Shown: positions 1 to 12,500 of the stretch, piece after piece
Numbering within the stretch: position 1 is the first letter of the stretch
Layout of the letters: each line of letters starts with the position of its first letter
Source: Siphonodentalium dalli
Taxonomy: Eukaryota > Mollusca > Scaphopoda > Gadilida > Siphonodentaliidae
Assembly (NCBI GenBank): GCA_032622095.1
Contig: CP136069.1
Location: 171,608,394 to 171,672,393, forward strand
Length of the DNA stretch: 64,000 bases
Direction: 5' to 3'
The notes under the pieces: generated by a model
The model's database searches: none
What the model saw: only the letters and a program-made list of their open reading frames with translations
What the model was told of the DNA's origin: nothing
Position numbers and translations under genes: made by a program

Positions 1-275
1 GTGTAATGCTGCTGGCTTACATTATTCCACTCTAGTCTAAACGGCGTGTGGAATACATGCATGTACATGATCTGGACAAATGGAGTTATTTATTTTACCA
101 TTATATGCCGCTGAGGCATGCAGTTGGCTTGCCAGTTGATGGGGCCTCTCTTGGTCCACAAAATGCTGCAGCCATCAATGTCCATAATGTTAGTTATGCC
201 TGTTGTTTACCCAATGATATACCCTGTTTATGTTTTTAGTTTTATACTACACGAAGCAGTGAATTTATTTTTCAG
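1..275. other. Upstream intron of the RPTP gene, nothing recognised
   Basis: The stretch contains a 63-codon open frame (48-239) without domain resemblance. The exon at 276 starts in phase 1, so an earlier coding exon must lie outside the window. Confidence 0.4.
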
Positions 276-587
276 GAATTAATCTTCTGAAGAGTATTAA
301 CGTGGAGATGACAGATAACTCCGAGGTGAACGTCACGTGGTCGATAACTGGAGGTGCCGCGGAGTTCACCATCAACATTTCAGTCACATATACAATGATA
401 TATATAGGAGACTGTCAGCAGGTGATAAATCCAGTCCCGGTAGGCGTAGATGTGGGCGGGGGTCCTAACATTGTCACTATCAATGGACTTCTCCCCGATA
501 GGACCTACGTCATACACGTGACTGCAACCGCAGTAGATTACGGCATCCAAGAGACACGTGACCACACGCTGCATACCCCTGATGGAG
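276..587 (+). CDS. RPTP exon, FN3 domain 1
   Basis: The acceptor TTTTTCAG ends at 275 and the donor GTAAGA starts at 588. The exon enters with two bases of a split codon and leaves one base, so it is a symmetric phase 1-1 exon, the class typical of shuffled extracellular domains. It reads INLLKSINVEMTD near the start, then VNVTWSITGG (B strand with Trp) and LLPDRTYVIHVTA (the FN3 Tyr in strand F). The open frame runs past 587 to a stop near 705, but that part is intronic and includes a G run. There are several N-x-S/T sequons. Confidence 0.85.
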
Positions 588-3500
588 GTAAGACTAGTAC
601 CAGAACGAACTTCCTATATCAACAATCTTCATTGTCAATCTTACCCTTGACGTTCGTTCGTTTATGTTGTGTGTCCTGTGGGGGGGGGGGTGAAATTGGT
701 TCATGAGTTGATAAAGTGTTCTTACATGTATATATAAAATAGAGGATACCTATGTTTTTGACTGATTACCATAATTATTTCATGAGTGGCCAGACTAACA
801 GTAGAAATATATATTTTCAACGAGCAACCACAGGTCGCGAGTTGAAAATTGATATTTCCACTGCTAGCTTCGAAATAATATGGGATTCACTCAAAACAGC
901 GTGTTGAGTTTGACATTTAATGTATGTCATATACATGTAATTACGATGTGCGAACAACCAGATATGTGAATACAATTACAACGGGGTATGTACATGTATC
1001 GATATACACACAGACCGATAACCAATGCCGTCGTTTGGGATAGCAACACATATCAGAAGTCACATTATAATGTACTATTAAACAAATAGCCCGATAAAGC
1101 AATAAAAACTATTTTGACATTTTGCCATATACCATCAATTCAAGAACTGAAACCAGTTATCAATCCAACATATATGTTGTTTTATTGATATACGTGTACA
1201 CACAAACACAACTAAAAACCAACATATATCATGTTTTTGACAGCCGAAGGTATTATTGTCTGTTTTTTGTCTATAATTTATAAACACTTATTGATATGCA
1301 TGTACTGTATGGTGTGCATGCAAGGAGAGTGCATGGTTAGTGTGCAGGGACCACACCCGCCCCACATGTGATGTCACTCTAATTAATAACATGATTGTTT
1401 TTGTAATACTTACATATATGTGTGTATGACATCACTGTATATAATGTACATAAATGATATAAATAAAAAATAAAAATAATAATAATAATAATGTACTATG
1501 ATACTCCATGCTCATCTCGCTCAAATGGTCTTATGAAACTAGTATTCCCATGCACACCAAAGTTGACAAATAATGTCCCTGATATTTCAGCACCAGAAGG
1601 TACAGTTCAGAACATGCAAATTATAGCCAAGTCATCTCGCAGCGCTGTCGTGACCTGGGAAAATCTTCCCTGCAGTCAAAGGGGAGGAACTCTCTTAAGA
1701 TTCGACGTCTCTGTTCAGCGAAAATCAGACAGAACAATCAGCACGTTATCTGCTGACACCACGGTGAAGGACATCACGGGCTTGGTTCCGTTCTCGTCGT
1801 ACGGTGTGACGATAGCATATGTCAACAGCGTGGAATCTGGTCCGGTTAGCAGCGAGCTGACATTCAGAACTGATGAAGATGGTAAGATGAACAATAACAC
1901 ATTTGATAATGCAAAGGGGTTGTGTGTCGCATGAGTAATTAATTATGTTTAGATTGAACGACCTCATGCAAACTTTTCAAGCGAAGCATCGTAGTTGGTC
2001 ATATGTGTTATTGGGAAATGTATTAATATTAATTATTAAAGGTACTCAATCCGATCAGATGGTCCCCATACCATCAAGATACAACAACAACAACATTTCA
2101 AAATACGCTTTAGTTATCAGAATCGATTTATTGCAACAAACTAATGTTAACTGCTGTCAACTATGGTATCATATTTCCCAAAACTTGTTATTTATTAACA
2201 TTCTGTTCAACAAAATATGGACGTATTATCACGAAATTTGACCGTATTACCATGTGATTTTAGAGTTATCCATCTTCATCCGCAATGTTGTCATATACCC
2301 TCCGTTTGACCACGTGTTTCTGTGCCACATATTATTACACATCTCGAGAAATAACAAAACTCGATATCTGATCACTCTGAGCTTTGATGGGTGTGTTCCT
2401 CGACTCGAATCAAATATTTCTTTACCCCCGAAGCCAAAGAAATAGTAATTTAGGAGCGTCTGATCAGATTGAGTAACTTTAATATTGAATTACCTCCCAT
2501 TTGAAAGGTAGCTACCCACTTTAATGTTTACATACAACAACTGGATTCTGCTACTCGAACATAATATGTGCATGCTACTAACAGTACATTTAATGTAAAA
2601 ATGACTATATTCCTGAAGAAATATACTATTTGAAGTTCCATTTAGCATTTTTATTCGTGAATATAGCTATTACATTACGAAAATACAAAAATGACTCACG
2701 CCGTTCGCTGCTTTCGTGAATACAAATGTTTAATGCCATTAATTTCAATTATCGATATTCCCCTATTGTGATAACAATTTGAATATCGTAACGATAATTT
2801 GTCTTTATGTTCTTCGGAATATAATGCCTATGTATAGGGACAAGAGGGGAACTCGGAGGATGAGCTTGTTCATTGACAACAAACACTGTAGTTCAGATTC
2901 AATTGGGCTGTTTATTATTATAAACAACCAATAATAACTTAAACAAAATATATTGTCAAGAAGGTGGAGGCCAATAACCGCCTTCCCACCTGCTGATATA
3001 TATAACAATGTTCCATAAACATACCTAGCATCATAAACTAACTATTGCCTTAGTAATAGTGGTAACATATATGTAGCCATAATAAAAGTTTTGGAATTTC
3101 AAGAGACGGATAAGTGATAGATGAAACATAAATCTCAAGCTGCTAACATAATATTGGGGTGGGAGGGTGTGAAAATGAATACTGATAATAAAAGAAATAC
3201 GGGAATTATGTTTGGACAAAGTAAATATTGATTCTATTCCCGATTGATGGAGGACAAAGAGACTGCGCATGTCCGTACATAAAACGTACATCCTGTTCGT
3301 AAAGGGGTACCACGGTCCCACCCGAAACTACTGAATTTAGTACGATGCCTTGAAAATAAAATTGATTATTTCATAATCAAGGTTTATCGTCACTCCCTAT
3401 TTGGAACCTTTAAGATACCCAACTGACTGGACTCCATAAACCTATTATATTCACACCATTTACATGTGCACGTATACTACAAGATGAAGTTATTGAACCC

Positions 3501-6500
3501 ATGAATCCAGTCACGGGATGTTTTTTTGTCTCCAAACATCGATCGGTTTCAATAGAAAAAATAATTGATTTAAATGTTTTGTTTTTTTTTGTTTTTTTTT
3601 TTTTGTTGCGGGCACTCAACAATTTAGTAAATCACCTATATATGATAAATACAGTCTATATTTTCCTTTCATATTAACGGCGAATATTAAGGAGAGTTCA
3701 TAAAATATGGTGATGCCCATTGGTTATATAGAGGATCTCACATGAGTGTCTAGTTTATACGGAATTTATCAACCGAGTTCACTAAATTCGATTTGAGCCG
3801 AGGTTTACCGAGGCTCAAATAGAATTTAGAGGACGAGGTTGATAAATTACGTATAAAATAGGACGAGTGTGAGATACCTTTTATCACATGATCAAATAAA
3901 CCCGAAGCAACGCGCAATATTCATCGAAAACAACAATCATAAACTACAGCGACCGCAAGTTATTTGAAGAACGCCGTGACGTCATCGCACGCGCTGATAT
4001 TAAACGTGTCTATTACCGATAATTATGAAACTGCTTTTATGGCCAAATTATGTGATAAATATTATATATTCTACTTGTACGTATGTTTTTTGGAATCTTT
4101 AAATTTGATGTTTAATTCGCTCGAAAAGTCGAAAATTTGCTTTAAAAATTGGGAAAAATTGCTGCCAATCGTATGGAAAATATTTTAGTCGCGTGCGATA
4201 GATAAATAAAATAAGGGTCATCTTGTAAGCTAATGTTATCAAGAACGTGCCAAGTCTTCGAGGCTGAGTGACTCAGTTGCAGTAGCAATGTAATGAATGG
4301 AGTATAATAAAACAGTGACATGTTCTCACCACTCTTTTGTTTCTCATACACAGCCCCGTCAACTGAACCAACCATGAAATCGACACAAATCTTAGATAGC
4401 AAAATTACTCTGGACATCACCGAACCAAGCACTATGAACGGTGTTTTTGTCGAGTACCGTCTAATGTTCAGCACATCATCGGACTTCACCAACGCCCCAT
4501 CACTGACAACAACTGAATCTAGCATCACTATTACCGGTCTCAAGTCAAACACAGAGTATTTTTTCAAGGTTTGTTTCAATGTCAAGTTTATATTATCCAA
4601 TGGAGTGTGATTTCTGTTGGTTAAACCTTCCATGACTTAAGCTTCCCGAAATTTTGCGAAAACCCTGCATGTGCCAAATACTGCATTCTCGTTTATATGC
4701 GAGTCTCCCATATTGTGCCTAGCATGTATTAGAGAATGCATTTGCCTAGCAATATTTACATTTCAAACCAGTGTATTATCTTGTATGTGTAAGGCTCCAT
4801 ATGTGATACTCGCATATATAAGAGTGTGCACTGGCATAGGATCTTTAACGCAGCTCCCGTCATGCAAGGGTTAATGAGCATTATCGTCGTTTTAGCAGTC
4901 AGATCATGACTTTGCCAGTTATATTGGTGAAAGGAAAACCCTGCAAATGGTAAATTCAATTGTAGATCACTCCAAATGAAGTTTACGTGTATATATTACA
5001 AATCCCCATGCATTGTGCCAATGCAATGTATACAAAAGTGAAACTTCGCAGATCAAATAACAGATACCAACTTGTGTGAATGATATCGTACTGGCATTTA
5101 TCACCTGAACATATTTACTTCTCGATGTATCCAAATTGTACTCATTTGCAGTGATCTCCAGAACATGTTTAATACAAAGTGATACAACTAATGTGTTCTG
5201 TTATTTCTAACACCGAGAACATAATATAAAGCGACCTGAGTGCAGTTCGCGCTGCCACTTGCCAAATTGCCAATGGCAAAAATAATTAACATTTGGCAAA
5301 AAATATTTTCATTTGGCAAATTTTTTTGGCAAGTCTCTTTTGATTCCTCAAGAAAGTTTATTAATATTTGTCAATCAATACCATTCATTTCAGGAAACTG
5401 TTTCATTATTAATGGTATTAGTGGTGATTTACATATGTATAAGATTATGAAAAGTTATCACCTCTATCATGATGCAATTAATCAGATACCATTAGTACCG
5501 ACGGGTGATGGGATTACAAGTATGTCTGGTTGTGGTGTTTACATAGCTAATCCTCTTTGTTTCGATGTGCCTTTCTGATGAAGAAACCATTCAACAATTG
5601 CATTGTTATGTTGTTGGTTTGGTTGGATTGTCGAAATAGTCAAAATAAAAGAAACAATGTTGTAGAAACTGATAGAATTTGGCAACTCATAACAGGATTT
5701 GGCAAAAATTATTTTCATTTGGCAAAATATTTGGCAAAAGTAAATTTCGGGCCAGCGCGGACCCTGAAGTTGAGTGCCACCATTGCTGTTGAAAATAATT
5801 GAATGATGAAATATGCAGCACACCGCAACTGATCATAATTAGCGTTATCAGTATTGTATAGTTATTTTTCGTTGTAAAATGTTTAACTGTTACAGTTCGT
5901 ATTTACAAACACTGCTTTCAACTTGCGGAATCTCGTAACTGGAGGATTACTGATAATAAATTTAAGAAAACATTTCTTATATTTGTATGTGGACCCATAC
6001 CATAGTATGGTACATATAGTGTCGACGTCCGGAATGACCACCCGTCGTTCTTTCGTCCATTCATCCGTCCGTCTGTCTAGTCGTACATCTCTCTGTAGAC
6101 ACTTTATGCATGGTGCGATAACTCAAACATTTTTTGTCCGATTAGAACCAAATTTTCTATATGAGTTTCTCAGCCCAAATAATATGGTTTTGATCCGAGT
6201 TTTTGTTGTTTTAGATTCAACTCCTTGCTCAATTTAACGGAAACAAATGATTAAACTGTTTTTTAACTTAATAAAAAATAAATTAAAATTAAAAAAGAAA
6301 CAACTCTTCCTCAGTTAAACGTCTCCGAAACCACCGTGATGATTAATCTGGCATGGTTTGAAGGGGACTTGGGATGGTAGGTATTTCTAATGAGCCATCA
6401 ACGTCTTAGAACAATTCCAGTTTATATATCTGCCAGGTACCTATTCAATTTGGTGATTGCTGTATTAAAGCATATATCATAGCCTCCACAGTGACTGTGT

Positions 6501-9500
6501 ACATAAATTAAACAATTGCCAATCTGTTGTGCATTGTATGTATTTCCATAGTGGCCACTGCACAGCTCATATCCTGGACAGAAATTAATCACCTCTTGGC
6601 ATGTGTCTGTTCTTGTTTATATAATATTAATGATGATTCAAACTCTAACATCGGGCATGCATCCTATTTAAATGTGATAAAATTCTTATGGTTCCATATC
6701 TCCATTGTTAGAAATCTTAGCATAGTATGGTACACGTGGTGTCAATGGCCGAATTGATAACTCGTCGGTCGTCCGTCCGCCTGTCCGTCTGGCTGTAGAC
6801 ACTTTACACATGGTGCGACAACTGAAATGGGAACCAAAGTTTGTGTATGAGTTTCTCAGTCCAAAATACAGATCGAGTTCGAATATGGGTTTCAACCAAG
6901 TTTGTTGTATAGAGTTATGGCCCTAGACTTAGAATTCAGACATGCTGCAATAACTCAAACAATTTTTAGCTGATCGGAACCAATTTTGGTATGTGAGTTT
7001 GTCAGTCCAAAATAAGATCGATTTTGCATATGGGTTTGATCAGATTCTGTTTTACGGAGTTACATATATGGCTCTTTTTCAAATTAAAATTTTTATTTTA
7101 GAATTTTGTATAACCACTACTTAGCCAGGTGATTTTAGTTAACTAGACAATGGAACTCTTGGTCCTTAGATGCTTAGACTTACATAGTTGATTTAACCCA
7201 TTTTACCCATTCCATATCTTTTAACCTTTTCATTATTAAATAACTATATTATTGTTTATATCTCACATGGCAATTTGCAACAACATAAATAGAATTGCTT
7301 ACACTATGATTGTGGTGACAGGCTCTATCATTTAAATATTGTATTAACCCTTCTCGTTTGACCTTATACATTCCAATAATTTGTGTTATTATGTACATTT
7401 GTATATAATACTTTAGACCATAACAGTATACAATATAATTCAACATCAAAATTCTAGATTATGATTCCGACCATAGTAATGTACTGTCGCCAATGGATGG
7501 GTTAAACATCTGCCGATCGTGATCGGCCTCTCGTTCGATGTTCTCTGTGGTAACTATAGTTTAACTTTGTAGGAATTTTACACGTCTACCCATCGCGAAC
7601 GCCTTCAGTAGCTTTAAAGTGATGTGAAACACTCCGATAGGGTGATCAAATAGTACCGGAGAACAATATTGTTTAAAGCAGTTTTTTTACGCAAATTAAT
7701 CCAAATTTACAGTACCCACTCGTCAGTCTTATATATTAATTAAATGCAATGACTCTCGTTGACGAAATAATTTGCGTTAGTTTATCGCCGATCGCAGCGT
7801 CCCGAATCGAGATGTAACTATTTACAATTAAGCGTAGTTCAAACAATGATATCTATAGAGCGTTATGGTTTATTTCTTTGAAATTTTCGGTAATGCCATA
7901 GTAGAATGCTACTTTCCCACACTTGGCATAGCGCCTGATCACTAATTTATCAGTTTATCGCACCGAACAAGTTCATACTATGTCTTTAAACTGAAAGTTT
8001 CATTTTATATGTACACTGAAGATTAGCTACATGTATCATCCTATCACTTCTAGATTCAAGCGAGCACGGCAGCTGGGTTTGGACCATACTATCATCTAAA
8101 ATTGCAGACTGCAGTAGGACTTCCGGGGGCACCTGAAATGTGGCTTCTACACAATGAGACTACATACGAATGTATTGGCGTCCAATGGAACCCACCAGCT
8201 GTTACTAACGGGGATATTGTTGGTTACCAGGTTGGTGTTCAGTAAAATATATGTGTCGGCGTGGAATTGAGCACTGTGCTACTTTAGGGGCTGTCTGTCG
8301 CCCTCTGTTATACGCCCCATCCAATTTTGACACATTTTCCGATAGATGAGCACTGATATTTAGAGGATATTAGTTCATTTAGTTGGATATATATATATAT
8401 ATATATATATGTATGGACATATATTATGTTTCTGTAGAGACATTATGAAAAAATAATGTATAAAATCAGCACATCATTATGACAGTCGGCGGTTACGGAC
8501 ATGGGTCGATCGGGTTAGCAGAAATACAGATAAATTGTTTAGGCCTCACTTATATCTTCTGATATTGTAACCAATTTCCTGTGAAAAGTATTCTGCAGCG
8601 CGTTCTAAAGAGAAGAAAAATCAAACTCAGGCCCGGTCTGTTTCTATTAATTGGTCATGCTAAGTCAATTTCCCATTAAAGACCATTAAACATTAAAGAC
8701 CCTGTGCCAATGCATTCTCTTATATATGCTAGTCGACCATAGGTCGTCTCGCATATATAAGAGAATGCATTGGCCTAACAATTATTTATCTTTTTTTTTA
8801 TAAATTTTTCTTACATTCTTCAATAATTTTTTATCATTTTTTCTTATATTCTTTAACAAATTTGATCATTTTTTTATAATTTGTCTTACATTCTATATCC
8901 GGTTAAATTGGCTTCCTGATTGTTTACACATACACATCTACACATTTTCAGTTGATCATAACACCCATCGAAATCGGAAGTATAAAAACCTTCAACGCTG
9001 ATGTCAGAACATACAAAATATGTGAACTCAAATCATCCAGTGGCTACACGTTCGAGATTCGCGCCAAAACAGCGAAGGGCTATGGAAGTGAACAGAGGAA
9101 AACGTTCTATACAAAGGAAGAACCGGCGACTACACCGGCACCGGTTTCCGCGAAAGACGATGACAACACCGCCATCATAGTTATCGTTATTGTGCTCATT
9201 ATACTGATTATCGTCGTCCTTCTCATTCTGGCTTTCATCTGGTATCGTCGCCGGAATCGGAACCCCCCTTACGAGCCATATAATAACTCATACGACATTG
9301 ACCTTCCTGTTTACAAAGACGATTATGACCCAGCAAGGTACTGGAATAAGATATATTCACTTCGCGAAAGCCGCTTCGTCGTCGCGGGAAGAGATTTGTT
9401 GATGGATGATCCAACAACTGTTGCCAATGGCGACGTACAGGAATTGGTCAAGGACGGCCCACCTCTGTCCTTCGCGAAAGAGTTTCAGAGTCTTCCGCAT

Positions 9501-12500
9501 GGAATATCCGCACCCTGTTCAACTGCTAAGAAAAAGACTAACGCTTCGAGAAATCGCTTCCCTCACCTGTTGGCATATGAGCACAGTAGAGTTGTATTGA
9601 CGGAGGACGAGAATAGTAATAATGACTATATAAATGCGAACTATATCGGTGGTTACAAAAGGCCAAAGGGTTACATTGCTGCCCAGAGTCCGTTTGATGA
9701 CGAAACTGCGTTGGATTTCTGGCGAATGATTTATCAGAAAAACATCCGAACTGTTGTCATGATAACACATGTGCTGGAGGATAACATCGTAAAATGTACT
9801 CAATTTTGGCCTGAAATTTCTGGAAAAGTGACCTTCGGGAATTATGTGATGGAGTTAGTTGAAAAGCAAGATTTTTCTAGTTATATAATACGGACGGTTA
9901 ATATAAAAGTTCTAAGTGCCAAAAAATCTGCGAAATCCGTCACCATGTTCGAGTTTACTGGATGGCCAGATCATGGAGTTCCAAGTGATACAATTTCCCT
10001 TTTGGACATGCGCTATAAAGTCCGCATGCACCACAACGATGATCCGGCTCCCATGTTGGTGCATTGTGGGACAGGGGTCAGCAGGACTGGTTCATACATA
10101 GCTATAGACTCTCTTTTGGATCAGTATAATCTAGAGGGTAGATGTAGCGTTTTTAGTTTTGTTCGGAAGATGAGGAAAGATAGAGCTTGGATGGTAAGAA
10201 CTATCAAGCAGTATATTCTGATCTATGAAGCTCTGTTTGAATATTTCGTGGCAGGTTACACAATGCTTGGTCAAAATATGAAGGACGTCTACAGAAACAT
10301 GACAACGAAAAACACCCACACCGGTCGCACATACCTTCATGACCAGTTCCAAAGTTTACAGAATTTCACGCGTAAAATACACGAATCTCAGTGCAAAATA
10401 TCACTGTCACCCGACAACATTGAGAAAAACCGATTCCGGAATATTGTGCCTCCTGATAATTATCGCGCTGTACTCAGCCCAATTAGGGGTGCTGTTGGGA
10501 ATGATTACATCAACGCGGTCTTCATTGACAGTCACCTTCGTAAGGACCATTTCATTCTGACGCAGTCCCCGCTGCTATCAACTTCCACTGACTTCTGGAG
10601 GCTCGTTTATGATTACGATGTTAGGACTATCGTGATGTTCGACGCACCCAGCGACCCTTCGTGCTCTCAATATTTTCCTAATAAGGAAACTCATCAATAT
10701 AAGCCTTTTATCGTGAAAAATACAACGACCTATCAACAGGAATCCGTGAACATCCGGTGCTTAGAGCTATCAGCAACAAACGACAGCAAAGATCCAACTC
10801 AGATCAAACACTTCCAGTTCTTCAAATGGAGCGACAACAACGCCATTCCAGAATCCAAATCACAGTTTCTGGACCTTATTGAGATTGTAGATGACTGGCA
10901 GCAATTCTCTTGCAAAGGGCGCTGTCCGATATTAGTTCATTGTCGTGATGGTGCTACACAGTCTGGACTATATTGCGCTATCAGCGCGTTGTGTGAGACG
11001 ATGAAGACAGAGAGGGAATTCGACCTCTATCACATCATCAAGAGAATGAAGAGAAGAAGATTTCAAATCGCCCATTCATTGGTATGTATATTATTATTGA
11101 AACAATTTTGGGGTCGAAATAAACATAAGGTGTGTAGTATAAGAGTATACGGAGTGGAAAATTCTGCTAATAAGCGAGATCACTACAGTAATTCCCACAT
11201 GGGCCTGTAACGCGCTCCGCTGTCCGCCCCATTTTGCGCTGCCCATATACGCCGCGTCTATATACGCACCTGCTTCACGCTAATGGTAGTATAATAGGCA
11301 CAAGGGGAACTCTAGAAATTCACCTTTTTACCATCCCTCGGCAATTGGACAAATTTAGGCCATCCACACCAGTAATGCTACGATATAGCCACGGATGTAT
11401 CGGCGAAGAATTCATCTTTCAATCAATACCACAAACTCCCATCAGAACCATTCATATACATAGCATTTGATAAATTTTTAACTACCGAATATTGTCTCAG
11501 AAGAGCGTAAATTTTCGGATTGATCCGGCTCAAAAAACAATGGACGATATGTTCCAATAAATTCACCCCCTCGCGGATTACTATAATTAAAAATCGGTCA
11601 AACGATCAACTAAACATCTAGCGCTCAGGGATTCATTGTCGGCTAATAATTTATTTACTCATACAAATCAACACATCGTCAGTAAACAATTTCTATAGAG
11701 GAGAAATCTGTCGATAATTCCAACTATTTTTTAATTTTTTGTTTACGAATCACGCAGCGCCTCATTTTAATATTCATTATGACCTGGCCTTTCCATGACT
11801 GCAATAGTAGAAACAGCCAATCGCCTTCAGTATTAGAATCGAGGTCAGGTCATAATGAATATTAAACTGAGGCGCTGCGTGATTCGTAAAAAAAATAATA
11901 AAAAAAAGTTGGAATTATCGACAGATTTCTCCTCTATAGAAATTGTTTACTGACGATGTGTTTATTTGTATGAGTAAATAAATTATTAGCCGACAAGAAA
12001 TCCCTGAGCGCTAGATGTTTAGTTGATCGTTTGACAGATTTTTAATTATATTAAGCCGTGCGGGGGTGAATTTATTGGAGCATATCGTCCATTGTTTTTT
12101 GAGCCGGATCAATCCAAAAATTTACGCTCTTTGGAGACAATATTCGGTGGTTAAAAATTTATCAAATGCTATGTATATGAATGGTTCTGATGGGAGTTTG
12201 TGGTATTGATTGAAAGATGAATTCTTCGCCGATACATCCGTGGCTATATCGTTAGCATTACTGGTGTGAATGGCCTAAATTTGTCCAATTGCCGAGGTAT
12301 GGTAAAAAGGTGAATTTCTACAGTTCCCCTTGTGTCTATTATACTACCATTAGCGTGAATCAGGTGCGTATATAGAAGCGGCGTATATGGGCAGCGCAAA
12401 ATGGGGCGGGCAGCGGAGCGCGTTACAGGCCCCTGTGGTAATTCCCAAAGTAATTGACCACTTGACCACAGCAGAATTATGGGTAATTTTTCAGGATTTA

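Noticed and set aside
4142-4633. 163-codon minus frame
   Set aside because: It is the antisense of the FN3 exon at 4354-4568, which has splice sites and FN3 motifs.
11082-11210. C-terminal extension of the phosphatase frame to the stop at 11210
   Set aside because: It starts at a good splice donor (GTATGT), breaks the D2 fold and runs into the mariner-type and foldback repeats. The exon at 14774 completes D2 instead.
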